DNA of 64,000 nucleotides. Origin: Myotis daubentonii (taxonomy: Eukaryota > Chordata > Mammalia > Chiroptera > Vespertilionidae). The position numbers and the translations under genes are program-made. This document shows positions 41,513 through 55,800 of the stretch, piece by piece; positions within the stretch are counted from its first letter, which is position 1; each line of letters starts with the position of its first letter. The stretch spans positions 88,472,485-88,536,484 of the forward strand of contig NC_081847.1 of the NCBI RefSeq assembly GCF_963259705.1. Reading direction: 5' to 3'. The notes under the pieces are model-generated. The model did no database searches, was not told where the DNA came from, and saw only the letters and a program-made list of their open reading frames with translations.

Positions 41513-44500
41513 GTATGCTTTTATTGTTTGTTTTCTTTTTGTCCACTGACTTAAATCATTTGAAAGATGTGTTGTAGCCTTTGAAATCCAGATGCTTCTT
41601 TTTTTATTCTTTTGGGGTAAAAATTACTTTTATAATGTTGAGATCTGAATATATTTCTTTAAGGACTGTATACTTATCTGGTACTTAGGAATTTTCAGCT
41701 AAGATCCCCTTGCAACCTTGGAGTGGAAGCTGATGAATTACAGCAGGTGGCTGGTCCTAAACCCTTAAGCTGTTTATTGTAGCATCATAGAAAAAGTGTT
41801 GACTTGGTGGTTTTAGTTTTCATTTACTAGCTTAATGACTTAAGTGAAGCGCAGCCTTTCTTAGTTTATACTTGTTCCTATGCAATTGATTGCAAAGGAT
41901 TATATTAGTCTTCCTGATCTCTATTCTATGGAATAATAATATTCACACTACATTGAGTTTTTCCTTGATAAGGCTTTTATGAAGACAAATTTGGAATGAG
42001 TCTGTTGATAACCAGTTACTGAGCACTTATGGAGTAGCCCTAGTATGGAAAAAGTTTGCATTCAAATTTTAGAAGGATGTGGGCACTATTCCAGAGGAGA
42101 ATTAGAACAGCTATTCGCTATTGCAGCGTTAGTAAAGAAAGCAAATTATTTTTCACCTAATTTATTCACGAACTTTTCCAAATCCTGTGTTGCAGCCAGT
42201 ATTGAGTGACCAATATTAATGTGAGTGTGTCAGTGGATTGTGTATGTCTAGATCAGTGGTTCTCAACCTTCCTAATGCTGCGACCCTTTAATACAGTTCC
42301 TCATGTTGTGGTGACCCCCAACCATAAAATTATTTTTGTTGCTACTTCATAACTGTAATTTTGCTACTGTTATGAATCATAATGTAAATATCTGATATGC
42401 TGTATGTGTTTTCTGATGGTCTTAGGCGACCCCTGTGAAAGGGTCGTTCGACCCCCAAAGGGGTCGCAACCCACAGGTTGAGAACCGCTGGTCTAGATGA
42501 AAAAAATGGAAGAAACAGTAAATTAAAGAACATGGAAAAAGTCAAGAGGGTGTAGAGATAAGGGTAGAAATTAGTTAGAACAAATTGATATGTGAGGGGG
42601 AAAAGCACATTCTATTTCATCAACCTATCCCTTTTATTCTTTTAATCAAAACTTTATTGGAGATCATGGGAAAGTGGCAAAAATGGTTCTTTAATTCTTT
42701 TTTTTCCTTAAATTCTTAATTCTCATTTACTGTTGGATATTTTGAAGTGTTTTTATATGTGATATGGGAAGATGAACAGAAGTATGCTTTGTTTTTCAGC
42801 TTTTGAAAAATTTCATCACAAAAAAAGCTCCTTGTCCTCATCTTCTAGAAGACGGACTATCAATGACATAGACTCCATTAGCCTAACAACTGATGATCTG
42901 TTAAAACTTCCAGCAGATGGATCATTTCCTTGTACTTGTGTTGGACCAGGTCATCAAATTACCAAGAAAACCAAGAAATGCATTGGAAGACTGAGTTTAT
43001 CAGACACTGAAAAGAATCACAATTTTCAAGAACCCTGCATTGCCAGAAGCAAGGATAACTTAGTTACTCCTGTGGTATACACAAATATAAATGGAAAGCA
43101 GTGTCATAAGCTAAAAAACCTAAAACTTGTGAATAAGACGAGTAAATGCATTTCTGAACCATCTTTTTTTAAGAAATCATCTTTCAAGGACAGTTCAGAA
43201 CGCGATCTTGAAAAGAATTACCCAAGATGGCTCACTGGCCATAAATCTGACCTTAATGTTTCAGGGATAACTAGTCTACCTGATTTCAAATATCCAGTCT
43301 GGCTCCACAACCAAGACTTGCTACCTGACACAAATAGTCAAAGTATTTATAAAATATTTAAAGACGAGCATTGTTCTCCAAGACATAGTTATCAGGCACA
43401 AAGAACTTCTCGACCTATGAATAAATTAGATTGTTTCGAATATTCTTTTGAACCCTCAAATAGTTCAGATTTCTTGAGTGGTGATAAAAGATTTGTTAAT
43501 GAGTATAAATGTGATTCTGAGCATAGCCAATGTCATTGTGAGAATCCACTTCTTCCAGGACAATCCAAAAAGCCATTCAATGGTAATTGTTTTTTGTTTG
43601 CTTTTAAGAATCAAAGAAAATGCTGTAAATTTGACCTAATATATAGGAGCTTTTATGTTATATTCTTGATGTAATGATCAGATTATATATTTTTTAAACT
43701 CTTATGATTTTCATTTTAAGTAGCATTTTATAACTAGAAAATATCTACTTTTATTTGTTTGAAATGTCACATTTTGACATAATTTGCTGTTAAAGATGTG
43801 TAGAGGGGGTATCCCCAAAAAATGTATGCATACTTTAACAGCTGATAGCTCAATTTTGAAAATGAAATGTATTTTTAAAAATATATTTTATTGATTTTTT
43901 ACGGAGAGAAAGGGAGAGGGATAGAGAGTTAGAAACATGAATGATAGAGAAACATTAATCAGCTGCCTCCTGTACACCCCCTACAGGGTATGCGCCCGCA
44001 ACCAAGGTACATGCCCTTGACCAGAATTGAACCTGGGACCCTTGAGTCCGCAGGCCAACGCTCTATCCACTGAGCCAAACTGGTTAGGGCGAAAATGAAA
44101 TGTATTTTAATAAACACTGCCTTTATAATTATTCAAAGTGTATGTATACATTTTGGGGGGCACCCTGTATGCATACCAAGTTATCTGAATCCTTGTTGCT
44201 TTATGAGATTTTGCCATGCTTTGCATTTATTTTTTTCTTAATTAATGTAGTCTTTTAAAATAGGTGACAAAATTGAATTACTTATCCTGAAGGCCAAGAG
44301 AAATCTAGAGCATTGTACTGAATTACCAAAGTCGATGAAACAGGATGATAGTCCTTGTTCATTAGATAAACTGGAAGCAGAAAGATCGTGGGAAAATGTT
44401 CCTGTTGCTTTGTAAGTACGTTATTAATGGAAAAGTCATGTAAGGTCATTAGTTTTCCATATGAAAAATATATGAACGTCTAATTTATTTTTATATAACT

Positions 44501-46819
44501 TGATTATAACTAGCAATGTAATGACATGGTAATTCTGTAGAAAATGGTGTTCAGTGTTGCTTTGCTTGATATTATATTTTTCATTTGTTACCACAAGATC
44601 GTGGGTTATTTCATAAGTACATTATGTAACTTTTGTTTTTGTTACAGTTCCTTTTGTTGCACTATAAAATATTGATATATGTTTACTGTGAGGAATTAGA
44701 ACCAAAAGCAACTATTTTGTAGAAGAAGGAGGAGGGCTATGGAAGTCTTGTTACTTTCTACTATATTCTCTCCATATATTAAGAGTTACCTATTTTCATT
44801 TACTTTTACTTTCTCTTTCAGTCGTTATTTTCCGTAAATGATCGTCCATTTTTATATTGTATAAATTTTTATAATTTCTAAGATTATTTTCATTTGTATA
44901 TTTAACGTTTCAATGACATAGTTTCTCAGAATAATTTAAGAAGTGTTCACCTAGATAACTGAATGTGAATTTAGAGTAAGGATTAGGAGTATAGATAGGA
45001 AAGCTTTTTTTAGTGATATTATTATATCTAGACTTATTAGAAATGCATTCTTGGTAACCCTATATCCTGCCTTAGTTTCTGATATTTATTATATTCAGTT
45101 GTCTAAACTTTTATTTTGTCATAAATGGAGTTTATTAGTTAATGGATCCTTTTTTAGTTCTCAATTAAATGTCTTTTTTATTTTTATTTATTTATTTTTA
45201 AATGTGTGCACTGACTACAATACTGGTTTGGAATTCCAGCTCTGTCAGTTCTTCCCTGAGATTGTGTACAAGTTTTGTCTACTTTGTATAATTCTACTTT
45301 GTACAAGGTCTTGTACAAGTTCTTTTGCTTTGGCGTTTTTATGTGAGGATTCAATTGATTAGAAAAGAAATACAAGGTACTTAAGTCAGGATATGGTAAT
45401 CTCGTAAATTGTAATTTGGTGATTATTCAAAATACATTTTTTCTTTGTTTAGCTTTATTTTTCAACTAGAGGCCCGATGCACGAAATTTGAGCAAGGTGC
45501 TCGGCCCCCGCAGCTGCAGTGGATTGCCTCGGCCCTCACAGCCCAGGCTTCGTCCGGAAGGACATTGGCTGTCCGGTCTAATTAGCATGTTATGCTTTTA
45601 TTATTATAGCTTGTTGGTTCAATAATATTTTTTTAAAATGAGTCAATAGATCTAATTTTTAAATTTATCTTTATTTTTTTAAAATATATATATTGATTGA
45701 TTTCAGAGAGAGAGAGATAGAAACATCAATGATGAGAGAGAATCATTGATCGGCTGCCTCCTGCACGCCCCCTCCTGGGGATTGAATCTGAAATCTGGGC
45801 ATGTGCCCTTGACTGGAATCGAACCTAGGACCCTTCAGTCCAAAGGCTGACACCCTATCTATTGAGCCAAACCAGCTATGGCTATTTTTATTTCTTAATT
45901 TCTCTTTATCAGTTGTTCTGTGTATTTGTAGAGTACCATAGCTGCAATACTTTGCTTTCAGTTGGAACCCAAATGGGTGCGCAAATAATATCAGAGATAT
46001 TTAAGGTTGAAAATTTTAATGTAGTTTATAATTAGATAATATAACTTCTGGCTAGTATAATTATTATCATCAGTGGTTTGGCCCAGTACTTTGTATACAG
46101 TAGTTGATGTTTAGAAAATTGGGTTCATATAGTGATGGGTATGTTTGTATATAAAATTAATGATGGATTGTGAGATGAAGGAATAGACCTAGTCTTAGTA
46201 TGACATTGACAAATTATTATCAATCTGTCATAAAAAAAAATTGGCCCCCGGTTTGGTTCAGTTGATAGAGCGTCACCCTGTGGACTGAAGGGTCCCAGGT
46301 TCCATTCCGGTCAAGGGCACATGCCCAGGTTTTGGGCTTGATCCCCAGTAGGCGGCGTGCAGGAGGCAGCCAATTAATTATTCTCTCTCATCATTGATGC
46401 TTCTATCTCTCTCTCCCTTTCTCTCTGAAATCAATAAAAATATATATATTTTTTAAAATTGACCTGGATGTACTCAAAGTAATATACTAAAAGATGGAGT
46501 ACAACTGCAATCAGATAATTGCTTTTTTTGTTTTAATGGAAAATTCCAAAGAAATACAAAGTAGAAGAGTAGCCTAATGAATCCTTATGTACCCAGCACC
46601 CACCTTCAATAATCAGGTAAATGCTTTTGATAATGGTGGGTGGGTGTACAAACTCTTATAAAGAATGAGGGGGAAAACTACTGGAGAACAATAAAAAGCT
46701 GAGTTACAAATTAAATGAATTAATAATGAATTGCTGCTAATAAAAATTATTGTGAAATTTACATATTATAAAGATACTTAGATATCTGAGTACTTGAGTT
46801 AGAAACACATCTCATATTG

Positions 46820-46865
<46 letters not shown>

Positions 46866-49800
46866 ATGAGAGAAAGATAGTCTGAGTTTATTTTCTGTGA
46901 CTAACAGAATCTGGTTTGGGGAAAATTCTTACTTTTGCTAGGGATGCCCTTTTTTCTGCTACCCCTTAAATTAAGAAAAAAATTAATATTTATTGAGTAT
47001 CTATTAAAGGTACCAGGTACATGGCGTTAATTTATGCAGTACTTCTGTGAGATAAGTGGGACTACAAATGTAGAAATTGAAGTTCAGATAAGTTACTTAA
47101 GGTCATATAGTGACTGGGTTTGGGATTTGAATTTAGGAATTATAATTTCAAATTTGATTATTTTCCCACTCTAATCTGTTTTATATGTTAATGCCAGTTC
47201 TGGAGTGGGGCATCTGTCCTATTGCTTTGACGTGGCAGAAAGTATAACTGCCATCCCAGTTGAAAATCTTATAAATTCATGAGAGTTTTGTGTATTATCA
47301 TTAGGTAACTAACAGTTTTTAATTGGGAAAATGTACTGCTTATTTGAAACAAGTGAGCTTTCAGAGCATAGCCTATAGTTGATGGATTATTTGTTTAGTT
47401 GAAGACTAATGTCTTCAATTTTTTAAATATAATTTTATTACTGATTTCAGAGAGGAGGGGAGAGGGAGAGAGAGATAGAAACATCAATGATGAGAGGGAA
47501 TCATTGATCAGTTGCCTCCTGCATGCGCCACTCTGGGGATCAAGCCTGCAACGTTGGCATGTGCCCTAGCTGGGAATGGAACTCTGATCTCCTGGTTCAT
47601 AAGTTGGCGCTCAATCACTGAGCTATGCCAGCCAGTCCAAGTTTTTTTTTTCTTGAAGCTTTAAAGGAGAAGCAAGGAAATAGGGTTAGATTCTGGTATA
47701 AATTCAGGAAGATGAGAGAATTATCAAGCAACATCAATATGAATCATATCTATAACAGTTATTTCTTGGTGACCATTTATATTTAAATGATAACCATTCA
47801 ATTATATACTGCCTAATTTTTATAAATTGGGAACTTAATTGCTATCTTGTCTCTTAAACCCTATGTAGTAAATCTCCTGTTCCTATTAACTCTGATGACA
47901 GTCCTCAACAAGCTCCAAGGACAAAGTATGCTAAAAGTTTCCTTGAAGACTTTTTAAATGATGATGATCAGGTGGGTGAAGTTAAATCTTTTTAACTTAT
48001 TAAAAGACTAGAAGCCCGGTGCACAGATTTGTGCACTGGTGCAGTCCCTCCGCCTGGCCTGCACCCTATTGCAATCCAGGACCCCTCAGGGGATGTCGGA
48101 GGCCCGGTGCACGATTTTGGCCCCATCCCCACAGGTCAGGCTGAGGGACCCCACTGGTGCACGAATCGTGCACCGGGCCTCTAGCATGCATATAAGATCT
48201 TTTTTTTTTTTTTTTTTAAATATATTTTATTGATTTTTTACAGAGAAGAAGGGAGAGGGATAGAGAGCCAGAAACATCAATGAGAGAAATCGATCAGCTG
48301 CCTCCTGCACGCCCCCCACGGGGGATGTGCCCGCAACCAAGGTACATGCCCTTGACCGGAATCGAACCTGGGACCCCTCAGTCCACAGGCCGACGCTCTA
48401 TCCACTGAGCCAAACCGGTTCAGCGCATATAAGATCTTTGGTTAATCTCTTCCCGCCCTTCCCTCTGAGATTCATCATTCTGTTCCATGTTTCCATGCCT
48501 GTGCATTGATCGTCTGCCCCTGGTGGTCAGTGCACATCATAGCTACCAGTTGAACAGTCGAACAGTCACTTAGGGTTTTATATATATAGATAGATTCTAA
48601 AGTAGAGGGACCTGGGATTGAACTCTTACAGAAAGCCTAAATTGTCATTACAATCTTGGTTTGTTTGTTTTCTGGAAAACATATAAAACAGACCATTATA
48701 GAGTAAATTATATCTTCCCACACAGGCAGCTGATTATTGAGAGTTGTGTTTCTGAGATACAGTTGTAAATCTCTATTTTTTTTATGATTTGTTGTTGGTG
48801 TTATTAATCATCATTGGAGGATATTTTTCCATTGATCTTTTTTTTAGAGTTAGTGGAAGAGAGAGGAAAAGATAGAAAGATCGATGTGAGAGAAACACAT
48901 CTATTGGTTGCCACCTGTGCACACCCTGACCATGGCCAGGGTCAGGGAGGAGCCTATAACCAACGTACATGCCCTTGACTGGATTCAAACCCAGGACCCT
49001 TTGGTTCACAGGCCAGTACTCTATCCACTGAGCCAAACTGGCTAGGGCTCTATAATTTTTTAAATAGGAAACTATTATCCAATTTTACTAAATCAGCATA
49101 TGTGCATTTTGCACATAACCCCAAAATAAAGCATAAATGTGTATGTGTGCACATAAGAAATGATAAACAATTTGATTTAGAAATAAAAGCCATACTGAAA
49201 TAATGCTTTTGGGGTCTTCCAAGTACAGACCTTATTCTACTTTCACCAGTTTTCCTACTAGTGTCTTGTTTCAGGACCCAATCCAGGATTCAGTTTTGCA
49301 TTTAGTTGTCATGTCTCCGTAATCTACTTCAGTCTGTTAAAATTTCTCAGTTTCCCTTGTCTGTCATGACCTTGACACTTGAAGAATACTGGTCAGTTGG
49401 CTATTTTGTAGAAAATTTCTCCATTTGTTTTAGTCTGAAGTTTTCTCATGATTAGAATGTGGTTATGTATTTTTTGCAAGAATGCAACAGATATCATGCT
49501 GTGTGCCCTTCTCAGTGCATTACATCAGAGGGTTCGTGTTGTATTGCTACCATTGATATACAGATAATGTATATCTTAGTTTGCACTGCTATAATATGCC
49601 ATAGACTTGGTGGCTTAAATAGCAAACATTTATTTCTCAGAGTTCTGGAAGCTGAGAAGTGTAAGATCAAAGTGTTTTGTGAGGTCCTGCTTTTTAGTTT
49701 GCAGGTGGCCATCTTCCCCATATATTCACATGGTAGAGAGAAGAGGGAAAGCAAGCTCTCTTGTGTTTCTTATAAGGACACAAATTTCATTCATGTGCTC

Positions 49801-52800
49801 CGCACATGCCTCTCCTCCAGATATTGTCACATTCATTAATACAATAGTATAACAATATACAAAGTTATGGAAATATGTTAAAATTTGTGCTGTTAACCTT
49901 GAATACTTGGTGTCTACTGGCTTTCTCTTTAGTAAAATTAATTTCCCTTTGTAATGAATAAATATCTTAGGGGAGATACTTTCAGACTATGCAAGTAGTC
50001 GAAAACTCATTCACTAATTTTATTTATTTATTTTTTAAATATATTTTATTGATTTTTTTACAGAGAGGAAGGGAGAGAGATAGAGAGTTAGAAACATCAA
50101 TGAGAGAGAAACATCAATCAGCTGCCTCCTGCACATCTCCTACTGGGGATATGCCCGCAACCCAGGTACATGCCCTTGACCGGAATCGAACCTGGGACCT
50201 TTCAGTCCGCAGGCCGACGCTCTATCCACTGAGCCAAACCGGTTTTGGCTCATTCACTAATTTTAGTATCCATGGGGGAATCTTGTCTTTTCTACATTAT
50301 TAATAGAAATTCTTGTGTAATGAAGGGCTATTCCTTCTCCACACACTTATTTGTGTGTTTTTTTTACTTATTTGTTTATTAAATTATATCAGCAGGGATT
50401 CGTAGATATTTATTTTATTCTAGGTTTATAATACAACTAGAGGTCCGAGGCACAAAATTCGTGCAAGAGTAGGCCTTCACAGCCGCAGCTCCTCGATCCC
50501 TCCCTCGCAGCCACAGGCGGCTGTCTTGCTCCCACGGCTGCAGCCCCCCAGCCCCAGCTTCATCTGGAAGGTCGTCCAGAAGGACATCCAGACAGTCGTT
50601 CTGCTGTTCGGCTGTTCAGTTGATTTGCATATTACGCTTTTATTACTATAGATATTATTTATTTTGTTGCTCAAATTCTTCCAGTTTACGCCATAAGGAG
50701 TTCCTTCACTTGGCTCCTGTGTCTTTTTGACATGTCCCCCTTTTTTTGAGCTGTGGTTCTTTTTATTAGAAAATGTTGTTTAGCCATTATACTTAACTGA
50801 ATCTCTTCACCAATGAGAGCACACTTTTAATACTTTTTTTAAAAATTATTGTTTAAAGTATTACATATGTCTCCTTTTTCCCGATTGACCCCTGAGGGCA
50901 AGCCCCCACCACCCCAGTGTCTGTGTCCATTGGTTATGCTAATGTGACACTTCTACTATTCTTTGCTAGTCAACAATTTCCTCTAGATTTGAAGTTTAAA
51001 TTATACACATATTTACGGTCTGTGTTGAATACGTTAAATCACAGAAATCTTAAGAGGACTATTTGCCACTTTGTGGATAGTTTTCAGTACACAACAACTC
51101 ATGTATATATGTAAAAGTAATAGGTTGGTAAAGACTTTAAAAAAAAAAAAAGAAGTTTGAAAATGTCCATTACAGATTCTTTTAAAAGAATCCTGACCAC
51201 CTATGTAGCTTAAGTGCTATTGCCTTCTTGGGATGTAGATAAGATCAGTGCTAATTAAGTTATGAGTGTTTTTTAGGTAGCAAGGAATGTGTGGCCCATA
51301 AAGAGATGGAAAACTAGTATTCTGTGTGTCAAACATATTTAAAAGTGTGTAGAGAATAATGTATTTAAAATTCTAGTTACTGCTCACCTGATAATCAGCT
51401 CCATTTACACACCCAAAAAGAGCAGGTTGACTTACCTGCTCTCTGAGGATGTTTTAGTTCTAAAAATCTTTGATTTTAAATGTACTAAGTGAATGCATTA
51501 CAAACATAAACAAGTACTATTCATTTTGAAAGAGCAAAAACTAGAAAGGATATGCCACACTGTTAATAATGATTACCACTAAGTAACTTCATCTGGGAAC
51601 TAGGTAAAAGGAGGTGCTAAGTTATGCACAACATTTAAAAACACTCTGTTGACATGTATTGTTAGGATTTTTGCATTAATTTTGTATTGGGGAGAATATT
51701 ACAAAATATAACATTTTGCCCCTAAATTTGGATGGTTAATTGATCATCTGTTTTAACCTTAGAGCTGTACCCTGTCTGGAGGAAAACATCATGGTCCTGT
51801 TGAAGCCCTGAAACAAATGTTATTTAATCTTCAAGCCGTACAAGAAAGTTTTAATCAGAATAAAACTGTGGAGCCAAAAGGAGAGATTAAACAAGTAAGC
51901 ACAAACTTGATTTATGAATTTGGATCTGTGAAGAGATAAGAATTCTTTCTAGAACCTCTTTAGTTAGACCTCCAGTTTTATGTTAATAAGCAGGCCACAT
52001 AACACATGTTGTAGAGTTGGATTATTCTCCCCCCCCCCGCCCCCAGAAACTTATTCACATTGAATACTGTTAGATTTCTGCAGTTGTATATCCATGAATG
52101 GATTGTTTTATTTAGTTTATGGTTATAAATACACCATCTCATTTAGATATGATGATATCACAACTATGGTATGAACGGATTATAAAAGTTGTTTTTGAAT
52201 TGCCTACAAAATTATTCTCTGTACTCCAACTTGTATTTATAAATTGGGGAGATCTAGAAAACTTTTTTTTTTTTTAAATCCTCACCCAAGGACATTTTCA
52301 TTGATTTTTAGAGGGAGAGAAAAACATCGATGTGAGAGGGAAATATTGATTGGTTGCCGCACCTGCCCCACTTGGGGACTGATATCAAACCTGCAACCCA
52401 GACATGTGCCCTGACTGGGAATCAAACCCAAGACTTTTTAGAGTATGGGACAATAGAACCACTCACTGAGCCACACTGGCCAGGGTGAAAACGTTTCAAC
52501 ATTAGACTTCTCCACAGACCTTTGTCGTCTGAAACTTAATTTTGGTGCCATGTGTTTATTGACTTCTGAATACAGTTATGAAAGGTTTTTTTTAAAAAAC
52601 ATTGAATTTTTTTTTTTATATTTCCTAGGAATTTGGAAATCTGTTTCTGCTTTGGCTACTGTTCTTTAGGGATTGAATTTTTTCACAATAATATAGTGTT
52701 TATGAATATATTCTTATTCATAACTTGGGAGAATATTTATATAATCCCAAGTTTGATTAAATTCTAATTCTACCACTTACTAGTTTCTGTTTTCTCTTCT

Positions 52801-55800
52801 GCAAAATGAGGTTGTTAAGCACTAGCTGGTTTGGCTTAGTGGATAGAGTGTCAGCCTGTGGACTAAAAGGTCCCAGGTTCGATTCCAGTCAAGGGCACAT
52901 ACCTGGGTTGTGGGTCCGACCTCAGTAGGGGGCATGCAGGAGGCAACCGATCAATGGTTCTTTCTCATCATTGATATTTCTATCTCTCTTTCCCTCTCTC
53001 TTCCTCTCTGAAATCAATAAAAATATATTTGGGGAAAAAAAGGTTGTTGAGAAATTGAGACAGATTATATAAAGTACTTATTATAGTGCTTGGCACCTGA
53101 TAAAAGTTTAATAAATACCTTATCCTATATAATTAAAGCCTAATATGCCAAGTCTCTGGTCAGCCAGTTGGCAGTTCAACCAATCAAAGCATAATATGCT
53201 AATGATATACTAAGGCCACTCAGCTGCTCGCTATGACGTACACTGACCACCAGGGGGAGACGCTCCAACCAGTAGGTTAGCTTGCTTATGGGGTCCAGCT
53301 GATCGGGACTAAGCGAGGTGGGCCGGACATGCCCTGGAGCCCTGCTGCGGTCCCTCCCTGGCTGGCTAACCTCCTGTGTCCCTCTCCGGCCCCTATCATG
53401 CACCGGTGGGGTCCCTTGGCCTGGCCTGTGCCCTCTCGCTATTGGGGACCCCTCAGAATGTCAGAGAGCCAGTTTCAGCCCGATCCCGCAGGCCAGGCCA
53501 AGGGACCCCACTGGTGCACGAATTCGTGCACTGGGCCTCTCGTTAATAAAATAATTACCCTACTAATAAAAACATTAAAAAACTTAAATAGTAATAAATT
53601 GTTTAAATATAAGAATGCCTTAAAATACTTAATAAATGTTTTTGTTGTCATTATTTTGATAGGATTATTCAGTAGAGCTTTCTGAAATTCAGTTTTCATT
53701 ACAAATGAGTAAGTTAACTCTTGGAGACTATCATGGCCTGCTCTTTGGAGTTGTATTTCTTAATTTTTATCTTTCCATTCTAATGATCATAACATTAACA
53801 TAAAATGTGTAATTTATTTTTCTTTCCTTCCCTTTTTAAACATTGAGACAAGACTGAGTTCATTATAAAGTCTTAATTTCAAACCAAGATTTGATTTTTT
53901 TTATTGGACATAATTTAAAAGCATACTTTAGGACAATTTAAAGATGAATCTAAATATAGTTATATTATTTTTAGAAAAAATATGTAATACTTTACTGAAA
54001 ATTTTCTGCTACATTTCTTTGGAAACAAAGACAATATTATTTTACTGTTCTTTTAAGCCACATATTAAATAGCATTTATGTTTAAAATTATATTTATATT
54101 TTCAGTATTTTGTTTCATTTGGTCTTTTTAATAATAGGTTTCAGAAGATGATTTCTCTGAATTACAACTGAAGGAAGGTATGGTTCCCATTACTAGGTCA
54201 CTTCAAAAGTAAGTATTCTCTAGTAATTTCTGAATATGTTATGGGTACAAATCTATTTTAGCCATCTCTTAGATTGAAATCAGAAGGTTTCAGGATGGAA
54301 TTAAGTAGTTATAAGGATATTAAACTTCTTGGAACATACTGTTTAATCCTGAAGTTTTCTCTTAAACCTGTGTTTTTCCCTATTTAAAATGTTCTTAGGA
54401 CCTAATGAGATAACCTTAGACACCTAAAATATAATGATGTGAATGGCCTTAATTGATGCTCTTCTATTTCTGAACAATAACAACAATTTGAGCTAGTATT
54501 GGTGTGGATGTCCTGGAAAAACACCTTGATCATGACATGTATTTTCATATATTCCCTCTAGAACAGTGGTTCTCAACCTTGGCTGCACATTAGAATCACC
54601 TGGGAATCTTTTTAAAGTCCTGATTTCTGGGCCTCGTCCTCCGGAAATTCTGTTTCTTTGTTACTAATGTTGTGGCCCCACCCCATAACAAAGAAACAGA
54701 ATTTCCGGAGGACGAGGCCCAGAAATCAGGATTTTAAAAAGATTCCCAGGTGATTCTAATGTGCAGCCAAGGTTGAGAACCACTGTTCTAGAAGAAATAC
54801 AATAATCATCAATAATTCATTATTTGACCTATATCCACAGAAAACTAAAGTAGATATAATGTTGTGGATATAAAGATAATCTAAATGCCCTAAAGGTGTT
54901 AATCCACCTATTTTCTTAGTTAAATTATTTTAAACTAAAAATTGGTGCCAAAACCGGTTTGGCTCAGTGGATAGAGCATCGGCCTGCGGACTGAAGGGTC
55001 CCAGGTTCGATTCCGGTCAAGGGCATGTGCCTGGGTTGCGGCCACATCCCCAGTGGGGGGTGTGCAGGAGGCGGCTGGTCGATGTTTCTCTCTCATCGAT
55101 GTTTTTAACTATCTCCCTTCCTCTCTGTAAAAAATCAATAAAATATATTTAAAAAAATAAATAAATAAAAATTGGGAAGGAATACACGTCTTTCTTAATT
55201 GGCAGAGGGAGGGTATTTATTTATAGGTTTGGTTGTATGAATATAAAGTGCACTCAGAAGATGGTATATTGAGCTTGGGAAAAGCTAAGATGAAAATTTT
55301 TTACTTTCATAACACCATTTCACTTGGCTGTATACAGTGTTGTATCATGAACCTTAAATTGATGTTTTCCCCATTAGCCTGTTTTTCACCTTTTTAGGAA
55401 AAAAAAATAAAGAATTATTTCCTTCTACAATTTTATCCGCCACTTCTCTAAGTAAATTATTTATTGTCAGCAGGGCAGATAGAGGTTAAATGACAGGCAC
55501 TGACAGCTGGTTGTGTAGCCAAGGTAGGGAGACTGAAGATTTCGTTTCTGCTTAACTTTCTTATTCCTTCCCATCATACCTCACCTCTCCCCTCTACTTC
55601 CCTCCCTCCTTTCTTCTATTTTTAAAAAAATATTTTTTTCTTATTGATTTCAGAGAGGAAGGGAGAAAGGAGAGAGAGAGATAGAAATGATGAGAGAAAA
55701 TCATCAATTGGCTGCCTCTTGCACACCCCCTGCTGGGGATCAAGCCCACAACCCAGGTATGTGCCCTTGATCAGAATCAAACCTGGGACCCCCCCCCCAG

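Noticed and set aside
45051..45362. 103-codon open frame in a C18orf54 intron
   Set aside because: A/T-rich, hydrophobic chance frame with no flanking splice signals in the right phase.
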